A stretch of 57,296 nt of DNA from a bacterium (lineage in GTDB: Bacteria > Patescibacteriota > Patescibacteriia > UBA9934). The notes under the pieces were generated by a model that saw nothing but the letters and a program-made list of their open reading frames with translations, did no database searches and was not told the DNA's origin. Positions within the stretch are counted from its first letter, which is position 1, and each line of letters begins with the position of its first letter. The DNA is taken from contig JAQCKO010000007.1 in NCBI GenBank assembly GCA_027592325.1, positions 1 to 57,296 of the forward strand, given 5' to 3'. The position numbers and the translations under genes were made by a program. Positions 47,015-57,296 of this stretch are shown in pieces.

Positions 47015-47317
47015 CGCACCCGTAATCTAAATTCACTGCTTCACTTGTCCCGCAGGGGACTTCAGGAAGACAGGCTCGTAGGGAAGTATGTTCGGGAAGC
47101 TGCTTCAGGTAAGGTAGTGAGATGTACACATCTCGCTCATGCGAGTTTTTTGTTCGCCAAATAGTATTTGGCACTACAGATAGAGTTCTTGGCATCAAGC
47201 GTTCCTCTGTGGTCTTTGAAAAAGAAAGCGAAAAGATTTTTTCGCAGTAGAGCAAACAATCAAAGATGTAGAGAAAAAAATAGAATCATTCATATCAAAG
47301 GTAATCATATGATTGCC

Positions 47318-50366
<3,049 letters not shown>

Positions 50367-50600
50367 TTCGATTGTCCCTGTGTCACGTCATGTGATGACT
50401 TAAATTGTCGTCGCTTGGTCAACGTACTTTATGTACGTCTCCTGGCGCCCCTCAATTTGCACCATCATCTAACACAACACAGAGCCAATCAACTAGAGTG
50501 ATATGTGATTCGATTCATAAACTTACTTTGTCATCCTGAGCGAGCAAAGCAAGTCGAAGGATCTTCTCGCATCCAAGTTGTTTGAAAATTGAGGTAAGAG

Positions 50601-50712
50601 ATTCCGGTGCTAGCTCCTGATGGGTCACACCCGTTCCCTTCCCGAACACGGAAGTTAAGCCATTAGGGCCGATGGTAGTCAAGTTTGGCGAGAGTAGGTG
50701 AGTGCCGGATTC
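50601..50712 (+). rRNA. 5S ribosomal RNA
   Basis: attccggtgctagctcctgatgggtcacacccgttcccttcccgaacacggaagttaagcc...gccgatggtagt...gcgagagtaggtgagtgccggattcc. Confidence 0.93.
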
Positions 50713-50768
50713 CTTTATCTCAATTGCAAGAAAACACTCCTTAAACGGGGGTGTTTTCTTGACGTTTG

Positions 50769-50942
50769 AGTATTTTACTAGTATACTATGATGTCTTTCT
50801 GATTTGGAGGTGAGGACATGGAATTCAGTAAGTGGGCAATGGCTGAGGTGGAGAAGTGCAATCACGGGGAGCCTAGCGCGATGATGACCGTCGTATTCTC
50901 TCGCTCGCACAAGCGTCCTTCGGGGCGCTTGATTTTTTTTGC
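50769..50942 (+). ncRNA. candidate short transcription unit (ORF runs into terminator)
   Basis: TTGACG-N17-TATACT promoter; SD ggaggtgag + ATG 50818; terminator caagcgtccttcggggcgcttgatttttttt with no in-frame stop before it. Confidence 0.4.
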
Positions 50943-51001
50943 GAAGACATATTGCACAAAAAGAAATACAGCCAATGCGCGGCTGTATTTCTCCAAGATC
51001 A

Positions 51002-51739
51002 CTACGCTTCGTGAATTGATTTCGTGTCTTTATTCGCCTCCCAAAGCGTTTTGAAGAATTGCTTTTGCTGCTTTGCAAGCTCACTGTGCCGCAGTACCAC
51101 AATCTCGGCAGAAAGTCGGGTGCTCCAAAAAAGATATGCCACATAGGTTCCAAAAATCCAGAGCACGCTTGCATACTGTTTTCCCTCGAAGAAACGATAG
51201 GAAATTTTATCTACATCTTTGAATGAACTTGGGTGAATCTGATTAGAAACGAGGAACTTGAATGGGATACCGTTTTCAACACGCTTTTTATTCCAGAGTT
51301 CAAAAATTTCTGGATAGTAGGTGCGAAAACGAATATTTGCTCCGAGCACATATAATGGTTTGCCAACCTCAAGCACAAGGTCAGTAAATTTATTCACGCC
51401 CTCTACGCCCTCATAAATTTGTAGCGCTTTATTGCGCGCACCGCGTTTTTTCTCCACTTCTTGAGCGAGCTCTTTTGTCGCCTTGTAGGTAGCTTCGGCA
51501 TCGTGAAGAAGTTGATCAAAACTCAAAATTCGAAAATGTGCGACACCATTGCGTTGTATGCGCTTCACAACATGTTTTTCCTCGAGCCATTTGAGAGCAT
51601 CATACACAAGCTGTCTGTGAAGGCCGGTAAGCTGAATAATCTGCGTTGCTTTTACCTCTTCAGCGTCAAGCATTGCGCCTAAAACGACGTCTGCATGTTT
51701 TGGAAGATGAAGGGCATCAAGATGGCGACGCATAGTCAT
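51002..51739 (-). CDS. TrmB-family transcriptional regulator (paralogue of 43596 gene)
   Basis: 'GAMLDAEEVKATQIIQLTGLHRQLVYDALKWLEEKHVVKRIQRNGVAHFRI', 'LQIYEGVEGVNKFTDLVLEVGKPLYVLGA'. Confidence 0.82.
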   Translation of the reverse strand: MTMRRHLDALHLPKHADVVLGAMLDAEEVKATQIIQLTGLHRQLVYDALKWLEEKHVVKRIQRNGVAHFRILSFDQLLHDAEATYKATKELAQEVEKKRGARNKALQIYEGVEGVNKFTDLVLEVGKPLYVLGANIRFRTYYPEIFELWNKKRVENGIPFKFLVSNQIHPSSFKDVDKISYRFFEGKQYASVLWIFGTYVAYLFWSTRLSAEIVVLRHSELAKQQKQFFKTLWEANKDTKSIHEA

Positions 51740-51946
51740 GATATGATGACAGTTTATAGCTTAAACCTACTAATAAAATGCAATTTTGTCAACCTGTAGT
51801 GACAAAAATCTATGAACAATCGGCATGTCCTCGGTACCGAGGATTCTGCAGAGCATAGATTCGTGGCTAGGAAAGAGTGTGAATGTCTGCTAGACTCGAT
51901 TCGCCTGTCCATAGTGGATAGGTAAAACCCCCCCCCGGGCAAAAAA

Positions 51947-52969
51947 ATGCATAGCACCATTTTTGATAGGGTGCTTCAGAGGAGGTCCGTATGGTTACCT
52001 CATGTTCGCCGCCTCCTCGAGAAGCGCGCGGACCACCTTCGCAAGGAGGCCGTAGAGGAACACGGCCCGGCTGAGAACTGCGGTGTGATCACGCCGGCGT
52101 ATGTAGCCGATGTCTGCGACGCCAATTGTCGCGGCTGTGGGTATGCAAAGTCGGCTGGAGGTCGGCGCTACGTACTGACTGTGGCGCAAATGTGCCAAGA
52201 GATGGCTGCACATGCTGCTGCCATCGGTACCAATAATGCGGCCATCATTGTCCTCACCGGTAGTTACGAGCACGGTTCCATCAGTAAGCGTAACTCGATG
52301 GTCTGGGCGAATGCTATGGGCTGTAAGGCGGCTGCTGAGGCTGGCTTCGGTGTGATTCTTGAGTCCTCTCCGTTCACGCAGGAAGGGTTTGGGGAGATTC
52401 TTGAGGCCATGCCAAGGGCGGCACACGATCGCGCACGATCCACGCTCTTCCAGGAGACGTGGGACCTTAAGCGGTACCGCGCCTTCTGCGGCGAGGACGT
52501 GCCGGAGAACCCGAAGGGCAATCCGGTATCGCGCGCGGAGCAGCACAGGCTCGCCTTCGAGGCGGGGTGGAGGCATGCCGGAGTCGGCGTACTCCTCGGG
52601 CTTGGGTCAGATATCGCGATTGATATCGCCTCTACCATCGCGCAAGCCCACGTGCTGCGCGACATGGGCTACAGGTCGGTCACGATTTCAATCCCGCGTC
52701 TTGTTGGTGGGAGCTTCCCGGAGGCATGGCGCTGCGACGACGAAACGTTCAAGAAGGCGGTCGCCATCTATCGACTGCTCTGTCCTTGGGCGAAGATTCT
52801 CATTACGGCCCGCGAAACGGCTGCAATGAGGGACGAACTTCACGACCTCTGCCACATTCTTGGCGTTCTTGGAACGACCAAGGTGGGAGGGAGGGCGGTC
52901 TATCCGGACCGCGGGATTGAACAATTCAAACTCGCCGATACCCGTACACGGGACGAGCTCGGAGTCTGA
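51947..52969 (+). CDS. ThiH/HydG-like radical SAM protein, GC-rich
   Basis: CDANCRGC (CxxxCxxC); 'FQETWDLKRYRAFCG...PKGNPVSRAEQHRLAFEAGWRHAGVGVLLGLGSDIAIDI...SVTISIPRLVGG' parallels ThiH/HydG ETY..../aGi..vg.G.LlGL/vs.PR. Start codon uncertain. Confidence 0.72.
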   Translation: MHSTIFDRVLQRRSVWLPHVRRLLEKRADHLRKEAVEEHGPAENCGVITPAYVADVCDANCRGCGYAKSAGGRRYVLTVAQMCQEMAAHAAAIGTNNAAIIVLTGSYEHGSISKRNSMVWANAMGCKAAAEAGFGVILESSPFTQEGFGEILEAMPRAAHDRARSTLFQETWDLKRYRAFCGEDVPENPKGNPVSRAEQHRLAFEAGWRHAGVGVLLGLGSDIAIDIASTIAQAHVLRDMGYRSVTISIPRLVGGSFPEAWRCDDETFKKAVAIYRLLCPWAKILITARETAAMRDELHDLCHILGVLGTTKVGGRAVYPDRGIEQFKLADTRTRDELGV

Positions 52970-52976
52970 ATTCCTG

Positions 52977-53012
52977 CCCATGTCTCACGGAGATGTGGGC
53001 ATCATTCTTTCT
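52977..53012 (+). terminator. rho-independent terminator
   Basis: tgcccatgtctcacggagatgtgggca followed by tcattctttctt. Confidence 0.75.
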
Positions 53013-53014
53013 TG

Positions 53015-53256
53015 ACACTCTTATAGATTGTATATACAGATTATTTACACAAAAAGTTAGTCTTTTTAACATGACGGGTTCCCGTGTGAACGATATATCC
53101 ATTAGATTACACGCACGGAGGGGTTCATTCACTGAACGTAATACCCTCCCAAGGAGTTCTTTGCGGCCACGTCTCTCGGTCGCTCTCGTAAAAAAAATCT
53201 CTATAGAGGAGAGGTAGCTTAGCAAGATATGCGCGATTAGGCGCATATTTTGCTAT
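53015..53256 (+). ncRNA. candidate ncRNA or ~48-aa basic peptide transcript
   Basis: TTGACA-N17-TACAGA promoter; ORF from ATG ~53070 MTGSRVNDISIRLHARRGSFTERNTLPRSSLRPRLSVALVKKISIEER; terminator atatgcgcgattaggcgcatatttt. Confidence 0.4.
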
Positions 53257-53301
53257 TTACGAAATACGGAATATTTTGTAAAATTTGGCCAATTATTGTC
53301 T

Positions 53302-54051
53302 ATGTCTGATACAAGAATTTTAGTACTTGCAGCAGGAAAGGGAAAAAGAATGCGCGCCGATATTCCGAAGCCGCTTGTAGAAATTGCAGGACGCCCGATG
53401 GTTGATCATTTACTCGACAGCATACATGCAAGCGAAATTGACGAAACACCCGTGCTGATCGTTGCGCCCGATAGCGTTGAACATTTTCGGAATCTTTGCA
53501 GCGAGCAGCGCTGTGAATTTGCGCTTCAACAGGAGCAGCTTGGGACGGGTCATGCCGTAAGCAGTGCAGAAGACATTGCGCGTGACGCAAAGACCGTCAT
53601 TGTGCTTTACGGGGATCATCCTTTTATCAGTTCGGAACTTATGCGGTCGCTGAAGCATATGCATGATGAGCAAGGGGCGGTCATTTCGATGATTACAACT
53701 GAAGTTCCATCATTTGATGGTGATTATGAAGGGTTCAAAAATTGGGGGCGTATTATTCGCGATGATGCTGGCCGTATCATTGCGATTCGTGAAGCAAAGG
53801 ATGCATCTAATGATGAACGAGAGATTAAAGAAGTGAATCCTTCACTTTTTGCCTTTGATGGCGAGTGGCTATGGGAACATCTTCCAACAATACAGAACAA
53901 AAATGCGAGTGGTGAGTATTACTTAACTGATCTTGTCGCGATGGCGATTGAGGAAGGAGAGGATGTTGCCTCAACGACGGCAAAACCAATGGAGGTTATA
54001 GGGGTTAATACACCAGAAGAACTTGCTAGAGCAGAGGAATTTTTTGGATAA
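53302..54051 (+). CDS. nucleotidyltransferase (GlmU N-terminal-like UDP-GlcNAc/hexose pyrophosphorylase)
   Basis: ILVLAAGKGKRMRADIPKPLVEIAGRPMVDHLLDSI...LQQEQLGTGHAVSSAEDI...VLYGDHPFIS. Confidence 0.9.
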   Translation: MSDTRILVLAAGKGKRMRADIPKPLVEIAGRPMVDHLLDSIHASEIDETPVLIVAPDSVEHFRNLCSEQRCEFALQQEQLGTGHAVSSAEDIARDAKTVIVLYGDHPFISSELMRSLKHMHDEQGAVISMITTEVPSFDGDYEGFKNWGRIIRDDAGRIIAIREAKDASNDEREIKEVNPSLFAFDGEWLWEHLPTIQNKNASGEYYLTDLVAMAIEEGEDVASTTAKPMEVIGVNTPEELARAEEFFG

Positions 54052-54060
54052 TAGAGGCAT

Positions 54061-54645
54061 ATGCAAAATCTTTGGCGCGATTTACAAAAACTCTGGGGCG
54101 CGTCGAGGCTATATGCATCGGGAATCGTTCTTGCATCTGTATGGCTTGGCATTTTCCCGCATGTTCTTCTCATACGGGTAACACATTTTTATTTCAAACT
54201 TGATGGAGCAATTCGGCTTGGCATTTGGACCTCTGATCTGACTGAATTTATGTGGTGGACAGTGCTTTTGAGTGTCCTCGCCGCTGGTGCTCTGCAATTC
54301 TTTTTCCTCCAGCGCGGACGTGCACAAATCGCTAGTCGTGCACTGGTATTTAGCTCATTCATCACTGCATTGCTTATTGTTGTGTTTCTATTAACGCCGA
54401 TTTTTGGCTTCGCGGCACTTCTTATTGCCTGTACCGTATATGCAGCGAAGCAAATGTATCTAAAACTGGCATTGCCATATATAGTGATGTTGTTATTTCT
54501 TGGTTTCTTTGCAAATCGTCTCACGTACATGACACAGCGACTAGTGGACGGTGACACAATTTTTCTCTGGTTGTTTGAAGTTAGTTCTGTGATTGCGCTG
54601 CTTGTCTGGTTTTCGACCAGAACGCAAGTGATAAAAATGAGATAA
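54061..54645 (+). CDS. multi-TM hypothetical protein
   Basis: MQNLWRDLQKLWGASRLYASGIVLASVWLGIFPHVLL, ~6 hydrophobic segments. Confidence 0.7.
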   Translation: MQNLWRDLQKLWGASRLYASGIVLASVWLGIFPHVLLIRVTHFYFKLDGAIRLGIWTSDLTEFMWWTVLLSVLAAGALQFFFLQRGRAQIASRALVFSSFITALLIVVFLLTPIFGFAALLIACTVYAAKQMYLKLALPYIVMLLFLGFFANRLTYMTQRLVDGDTIFLWLFEVSSVIALLVWFSTRTQVIKMR

Positions 54646-54648
54646 AGA

Positions 54649-54677
54649 AAACGCCGCGGTATCGCGGTGTTTTCTTG
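54649..54677. terminator. bidirectional rho-independent terminator
   Basis: gaaaacgccgcggtatcgcggtgttttct between convergent genes. Confidence 0.75.
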
Positions 54678-54698
54678 CTCCCCCTCAGGGGAAAGAAA

Positions 54699-54947
54699 TT
54701 AACGACGTTTCTTCGTAGATTTCTTTTTAGCTGCAGGCTTGCGCTTTGCAGCCGTTGTCTTCTTCTTAGGAGTAGACTTTTTCTTAGCTGCAGGCTTGCG
54801 CTTTGCAGCCGTTGTCTTCTTCTTAGGAGTAGACTTTTTCTTAGCTGCAGGCTTGCGCTTTGCAGCCGTTGTCTTCTTCTTAGGAGTAGACTTTTTCTTA
54901 GCTGCAGGCTTGCGCTTTGCAGTTGTTTTTCGTTTTGTTGCTGGCAT
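54699..54947 (-). CDS. lysine/alanine-rich histone H1-like repeat protein
   Basis: MPATKRKTTAKRKPAAKKKSTPKKKTTAAKRKPAAKKKSTPKKKTT... 19-aa repeats; SD gaggtgcc upstream. Confidence 0.85.
   Translation of the reverse strand: MPATKRKTTAKRKPAAKKKSTPKKKTTAAKRKPAAKKKSTPKKKTTAAKRKPAAKKKSTPKKKTTAAKRKPAAKKKSTKKRR
54727..54922. repeat. 57-bp perfect tandem repeat (3 full units plus partial) within the H1-like gene
   Basis: Unit ttagctgcaggcttgcgctttgcagccgttgtcttcttcttaggagtagactttttc starts at 54727, 54784, 54841; partial at 54898. Confidence 0.95.
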
Positions 54948-55291
54948 GTTGTGGCACCTCCTTTCCGCATTGGATAGTTTGCACACCTGTCGACACAGGT
55001 GTTTTATTGTGCAAGCTCCGAGCGGTAGTGAATGTCGTGTGCACGTGCGTCACGACTTTCAGCTACTATCACAATTATATCCCGCTTAGATAAATTCAAA
55101 CATGTTTTCGTTCGTACTTATACACACTATACATATATGTCGAGACAGTCTTGACGAATACGGCTGCTTGCGATACAATTGCGCCACGAATTTTCTGAGC
55201 AGAAAGATCGATCAGGTTCTTCGATTCGCTCACTCAGGATAATGATTCTTTGTCACAATAGGTTCCTGTCTTTGCAGGCATGAAGAAATTT

Positions 55292-55368
55292 GGGCCCTTA
55301 GCTCAGTTGGCTAGAGCGCCTCGTTTGCACCGAGGAGGTCATCGGTTCGAATCCGATAGGGTCCACCA
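55292..55368 (+). tRNA. tRNA-Ala (anticodon UGC), encoded CCA
   Basis: gggcccttagctcagttggctagagcgcctcgtttgcaccgaggaggtcatcggttcgaatccgatagggtccacca. Confidence 0.96.
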
Positions 55369-55369
55369 C

Positions 55370-55401
55370 AAAAAACTCATCGTTATGATGAGTTTTTTGT
55401 A
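55370..55401 (+). terminator. rho-independent terminator
   Basis: aaaaaactcatcgttatgatgagttttttgt. Confidence 0.8.
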
Positions 55402-55586
55402 TCCTGAGTGAGCGAATCGAGTCGAAGGGTAGGCAACATGTATTATTTACGATGAGTTCTTTGTGTCTTGTACATCCTTTTGAAGTATTTCAGATAAAAG
55501 AATAGGGCGGACAGATGCGAATACAAATTGGTCTGTAGTGATGCAAAAATCACCCTCGACTACGAGGGTGATTTTTATGATGAATG

Positions 55587-56264
55587 CTATTCCGTGCAAT
55601 TTTCTGCGTAATCAGTCCATCCAGCGCGTGCAGCTTCAGATGGCTCATAATCCTCTAAGCCTCCATACGGATCATCGAGCGACATTGTGACGAATCGCGC
55701 GGCAGCACTTTGCCCAGTCACAAACTCATATGGATTCGCGCAGCTTTCAGGATCAAGTACGCGTTCCGATATCGCGAGAACAAGATTCCTATCCTCGACG
55801 CCAAGGACATGGAATGTTGGAAGGCCCGTTTCAGTCAGTTCAAGATCGCCACGTTCATAGGTGTTACGGAAAAGTCGCTCCCAGGTGTAGTCATCTAGAC
55901 GATAAGCATAAATGCTGAGAAGGGATTCTTTTACATCAGCACCTCCTGGTGTTCCGGTTGCGAAGTAGATACGATCTTTATCTTCTGGGTCTGCCACAAT
56001 CGCAAAGCGCATTATTTGATCTTCAGCGAGAGTTGCAATCGATGCTTCAGCACGTTCTGTCTGCTCCCAAGTGGAGGGGTGGATAAGCGCGAAGTTGCTT
56101 GCTGTCCCCGTGTCGGATTGTGTTATGTGTTGCCGCTGAGTACGACGATCTGTCCATTCTCTATCTCCTTTTTTTGGATTTATAAGCGCAATGTACGCTA
56201 CGACGATAATCATTAATAGAAAAACAATGGTAATCAAGATAGATTGTTTGTGCTTATTCAACAT
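55587..56264 (-). CDS. membrane-anchored hypothetical protein, paralogue A
   Basis: N-terminal TM 'ILITIVFLLMIIVVAYIALI'; shares 'YxxDxYxxERxFxxTYE' and 'DPYGGL/KPYGGF' with the adjacent gene. Confidence 0.7.
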   Translation of the reverse strand: MLNKHKQSILITIVFLLMIIVVAYIALINPKKGDREWTDRRTQRQHITQSDTGTASNFALIHPSTWEQTERAEASIATLAEDQIMRFAIVADPEDKDRIYFATGTPGGADVKESLLSIYAYRLDDYTWERLFRNTYERGDLELTETGLPTFHVLGVEDRNLVLAISERVLDPESCANPYEFVTGQSAAARFVTMSLDDPYGGLEDYEPSEAARAGWTDYAENCTE

Positions 56265-56269
56265 AGCCG

Positions 56270-56947
56270 TTATAATGTTTTATTGAGACAAGTGTCTTGG
56301 CGTGCAATGGCTGCAGAGATAGCGTCTTCAGGAAGCGTGTACTCTGCAATAAATCCTCCATACGGTTTTTCAAGGTCAAGTGCTACAACATTGCGATTGT
56401 ATTCTCCACCGGCCGCGAGTACGATAGGTTCAGCGCATCTTCCAGGTGAATCATTTGCATCTTGGAAGAAGAGGACAAGCTTTCCGTTGTCGTATCCAAG
56501 CACATGCGCTTCATATAAAACGTTCCATTCAGCTTCCCAGTCCGCGGGCTTTCCAAATGGCTCGAAGCCTTCATAGGTTGCCTTAAAGATGCGTTCGAAT
56601 TCATAGGTGTCTTGCTGATAGCGAATGATACTAACGGTATTTTGTTTCGTAGGTGTTCCTTCAAAGTCTGACGTTGCAAAGTAGAGTACATTTGCATCAG
56701 TTGGATCTTCAACGATACCGAATGTAATCGAATGATCTCCCCCAAGATAGGTGTTCAAATCAACTTCAGTTGTTGTTGTACGCTCCCAATCATGAGGAAG
56801 GAGATAATCAAAGTTCTGCTGTGCTAAGTTGTTGCTCCTTTGTGTGTTCGTTTCACCTGGCGCATTTGCGACCGAAACACCGACAGCCACGCCGATGGCA
56901 ATGATCGCAATGAGGCCCGCGTATTGTGTAAATGTTTGTAATTTCAT
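56270..56947 (-). CDS. membrane-anchored hypothetical protein, paralogue B
   Basis: N-terminal TM 'YAGLIAIIAIGVAVGVSVA'; see paralogue A. Confidence 0.7.
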   Translation of the reverse strand: MKLQTFTQYAGLIAIIAIGVAVGVSVANAPGETNTQRSNNLAQQNFDYLLPHDWERTTTTEVDLNTYLGGDHSITFGIVEDPTDANVLYFATSDFEGTPTKQNTVSIIRYQQDTYEFERIFKATYEGFEPFGKPADWEAEWNVLYEAHVLGYDNGKLVLFFQDANDSPGRCAEPIVLAAGGEYNRNVVALDLEKPYGGFIAEYTLPEDAISAAIARQDTCLNKTL

Positions 56948-56979
56948 AAGGGAATAATTTACCTAACTATAGCATGTGC

Positions 56980-57296
56980 CTATACAGAATTTGGTAGCTT
57001 CTTTCCATCAAGATGCGCAATGATATTTTTTGCGGCCACAAGGCTCATTGCGCTACGCGTTTCTTTTGTCGCAGAAGCAGTATGGGGCGTGACGACCACA
57101 TTCGGCAGTTTACGGAAGAGTTTTCGCGCATACATTGAGCAGCCAAGATGCGGTTCACATTCATAGACATCGAGTCCAGCGCCAGCGATTGAGCCGTTTA
57201 CAAGCGCATCAAGAAGTGCCGCTTCATCGACAACTGGTCCTCGTGCTGTATTGATCAGAATAGCCGTTTCTTTCATCATCTTCAATTCTTTTTTCG
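56980..57296 (-). CDS. D-isomer-specific 2-hydroxyacid dehydrogenase, 5' part beyond window
   Basis: 'ETAILINTARGPVVDEAALLDALVNGSIAGAGLDVYECEP...LPNVVVTPHTASATKETRSAM'; frame open to the window edge. Confidence 0.92.
   Translation of the reverse strand, partial: KKELKMMKETAILINTARGPVVDEAALLDALVNGSIAGAGLDVYECEPHLGCSMYARKLFRKLPNVVVTPHTASATKETRSAMSLVAAKNIIAHLDGKKLPNSV

Noticed and set aside
47021-47151. SRP (4.5S) RNA identity for the short leader RNA upstream of 23S
   Set aside because: The diagnostic SRP domain IV motif (GGAAGGAAGCAGC-like) is not convincingly present.
51995-52576. 193-aa minus-strand ORF
   Set aside because: Antisense to the radical SAM gene in GC-rich sequence; no recognisable motifs.
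54727-54922. Regular 57-bp repeats as a possible CRISPR array
   Set aside because: Repeats are contiguous with no spacers and encode an in-frame Lys-rich protein. No cas genes in the window.

Overview
The window looks like chromosomal DNA from a bacterium with a small, gene-dense genome. I think Candidate Phyla Radiation/Patescibacteria is likely, but this is inferred from gene content and not tested. The standard genetic code fits throughout, with TGA used as a stop. RNA genes: a 23S rRNA (~47340-50344) and a 5S rRNA (~50601-50712) with no 16S in the window, and five tRNAs (Cys-GCA, Leu-UAA, Gly-GCC, Leu-UAG, Ala-UGC). Recognisable loci: VIT/CCC1 transporter plus DipZ-like thioredoxin; an orphan 7TM histidine kinase; a cysteine desulfurase/NifU/ferredoxin/FAD-reductase block; six tandem VirB2/T4SS-pilin-like genes; an orphan sugar-binding lipoprotein; GalU; a carotenoid cluster (polyprenyl synthase, CrtB, CrtI, UbiA prenyltransferase) next to a class II photolyase; O-antigen ligase and flippase; SpoIID-domain protein; RuvB; riboflavin synthase and lumazine synthase; two TrmB-type regulators; RlmH next to 23S; an NTP transferase; and a lysine-rich histone-H1-like repeat protein. 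Most striking patterns: (1) several GC-rich, often self-terminated cassettes in an AT-richer background, encoding a LuxI/FeeM-like acyltransferase, a ThiH/HydG-like radical SAM protein, and a divergent secreted/membrane module driven by a perfect 31-bp mirrored promoter; (2) mosaic dispersed intergenic repeats; (3) candidate small transcripts with their own promoter and terminator. Family names come from reading motifs by eye; no database search was run.
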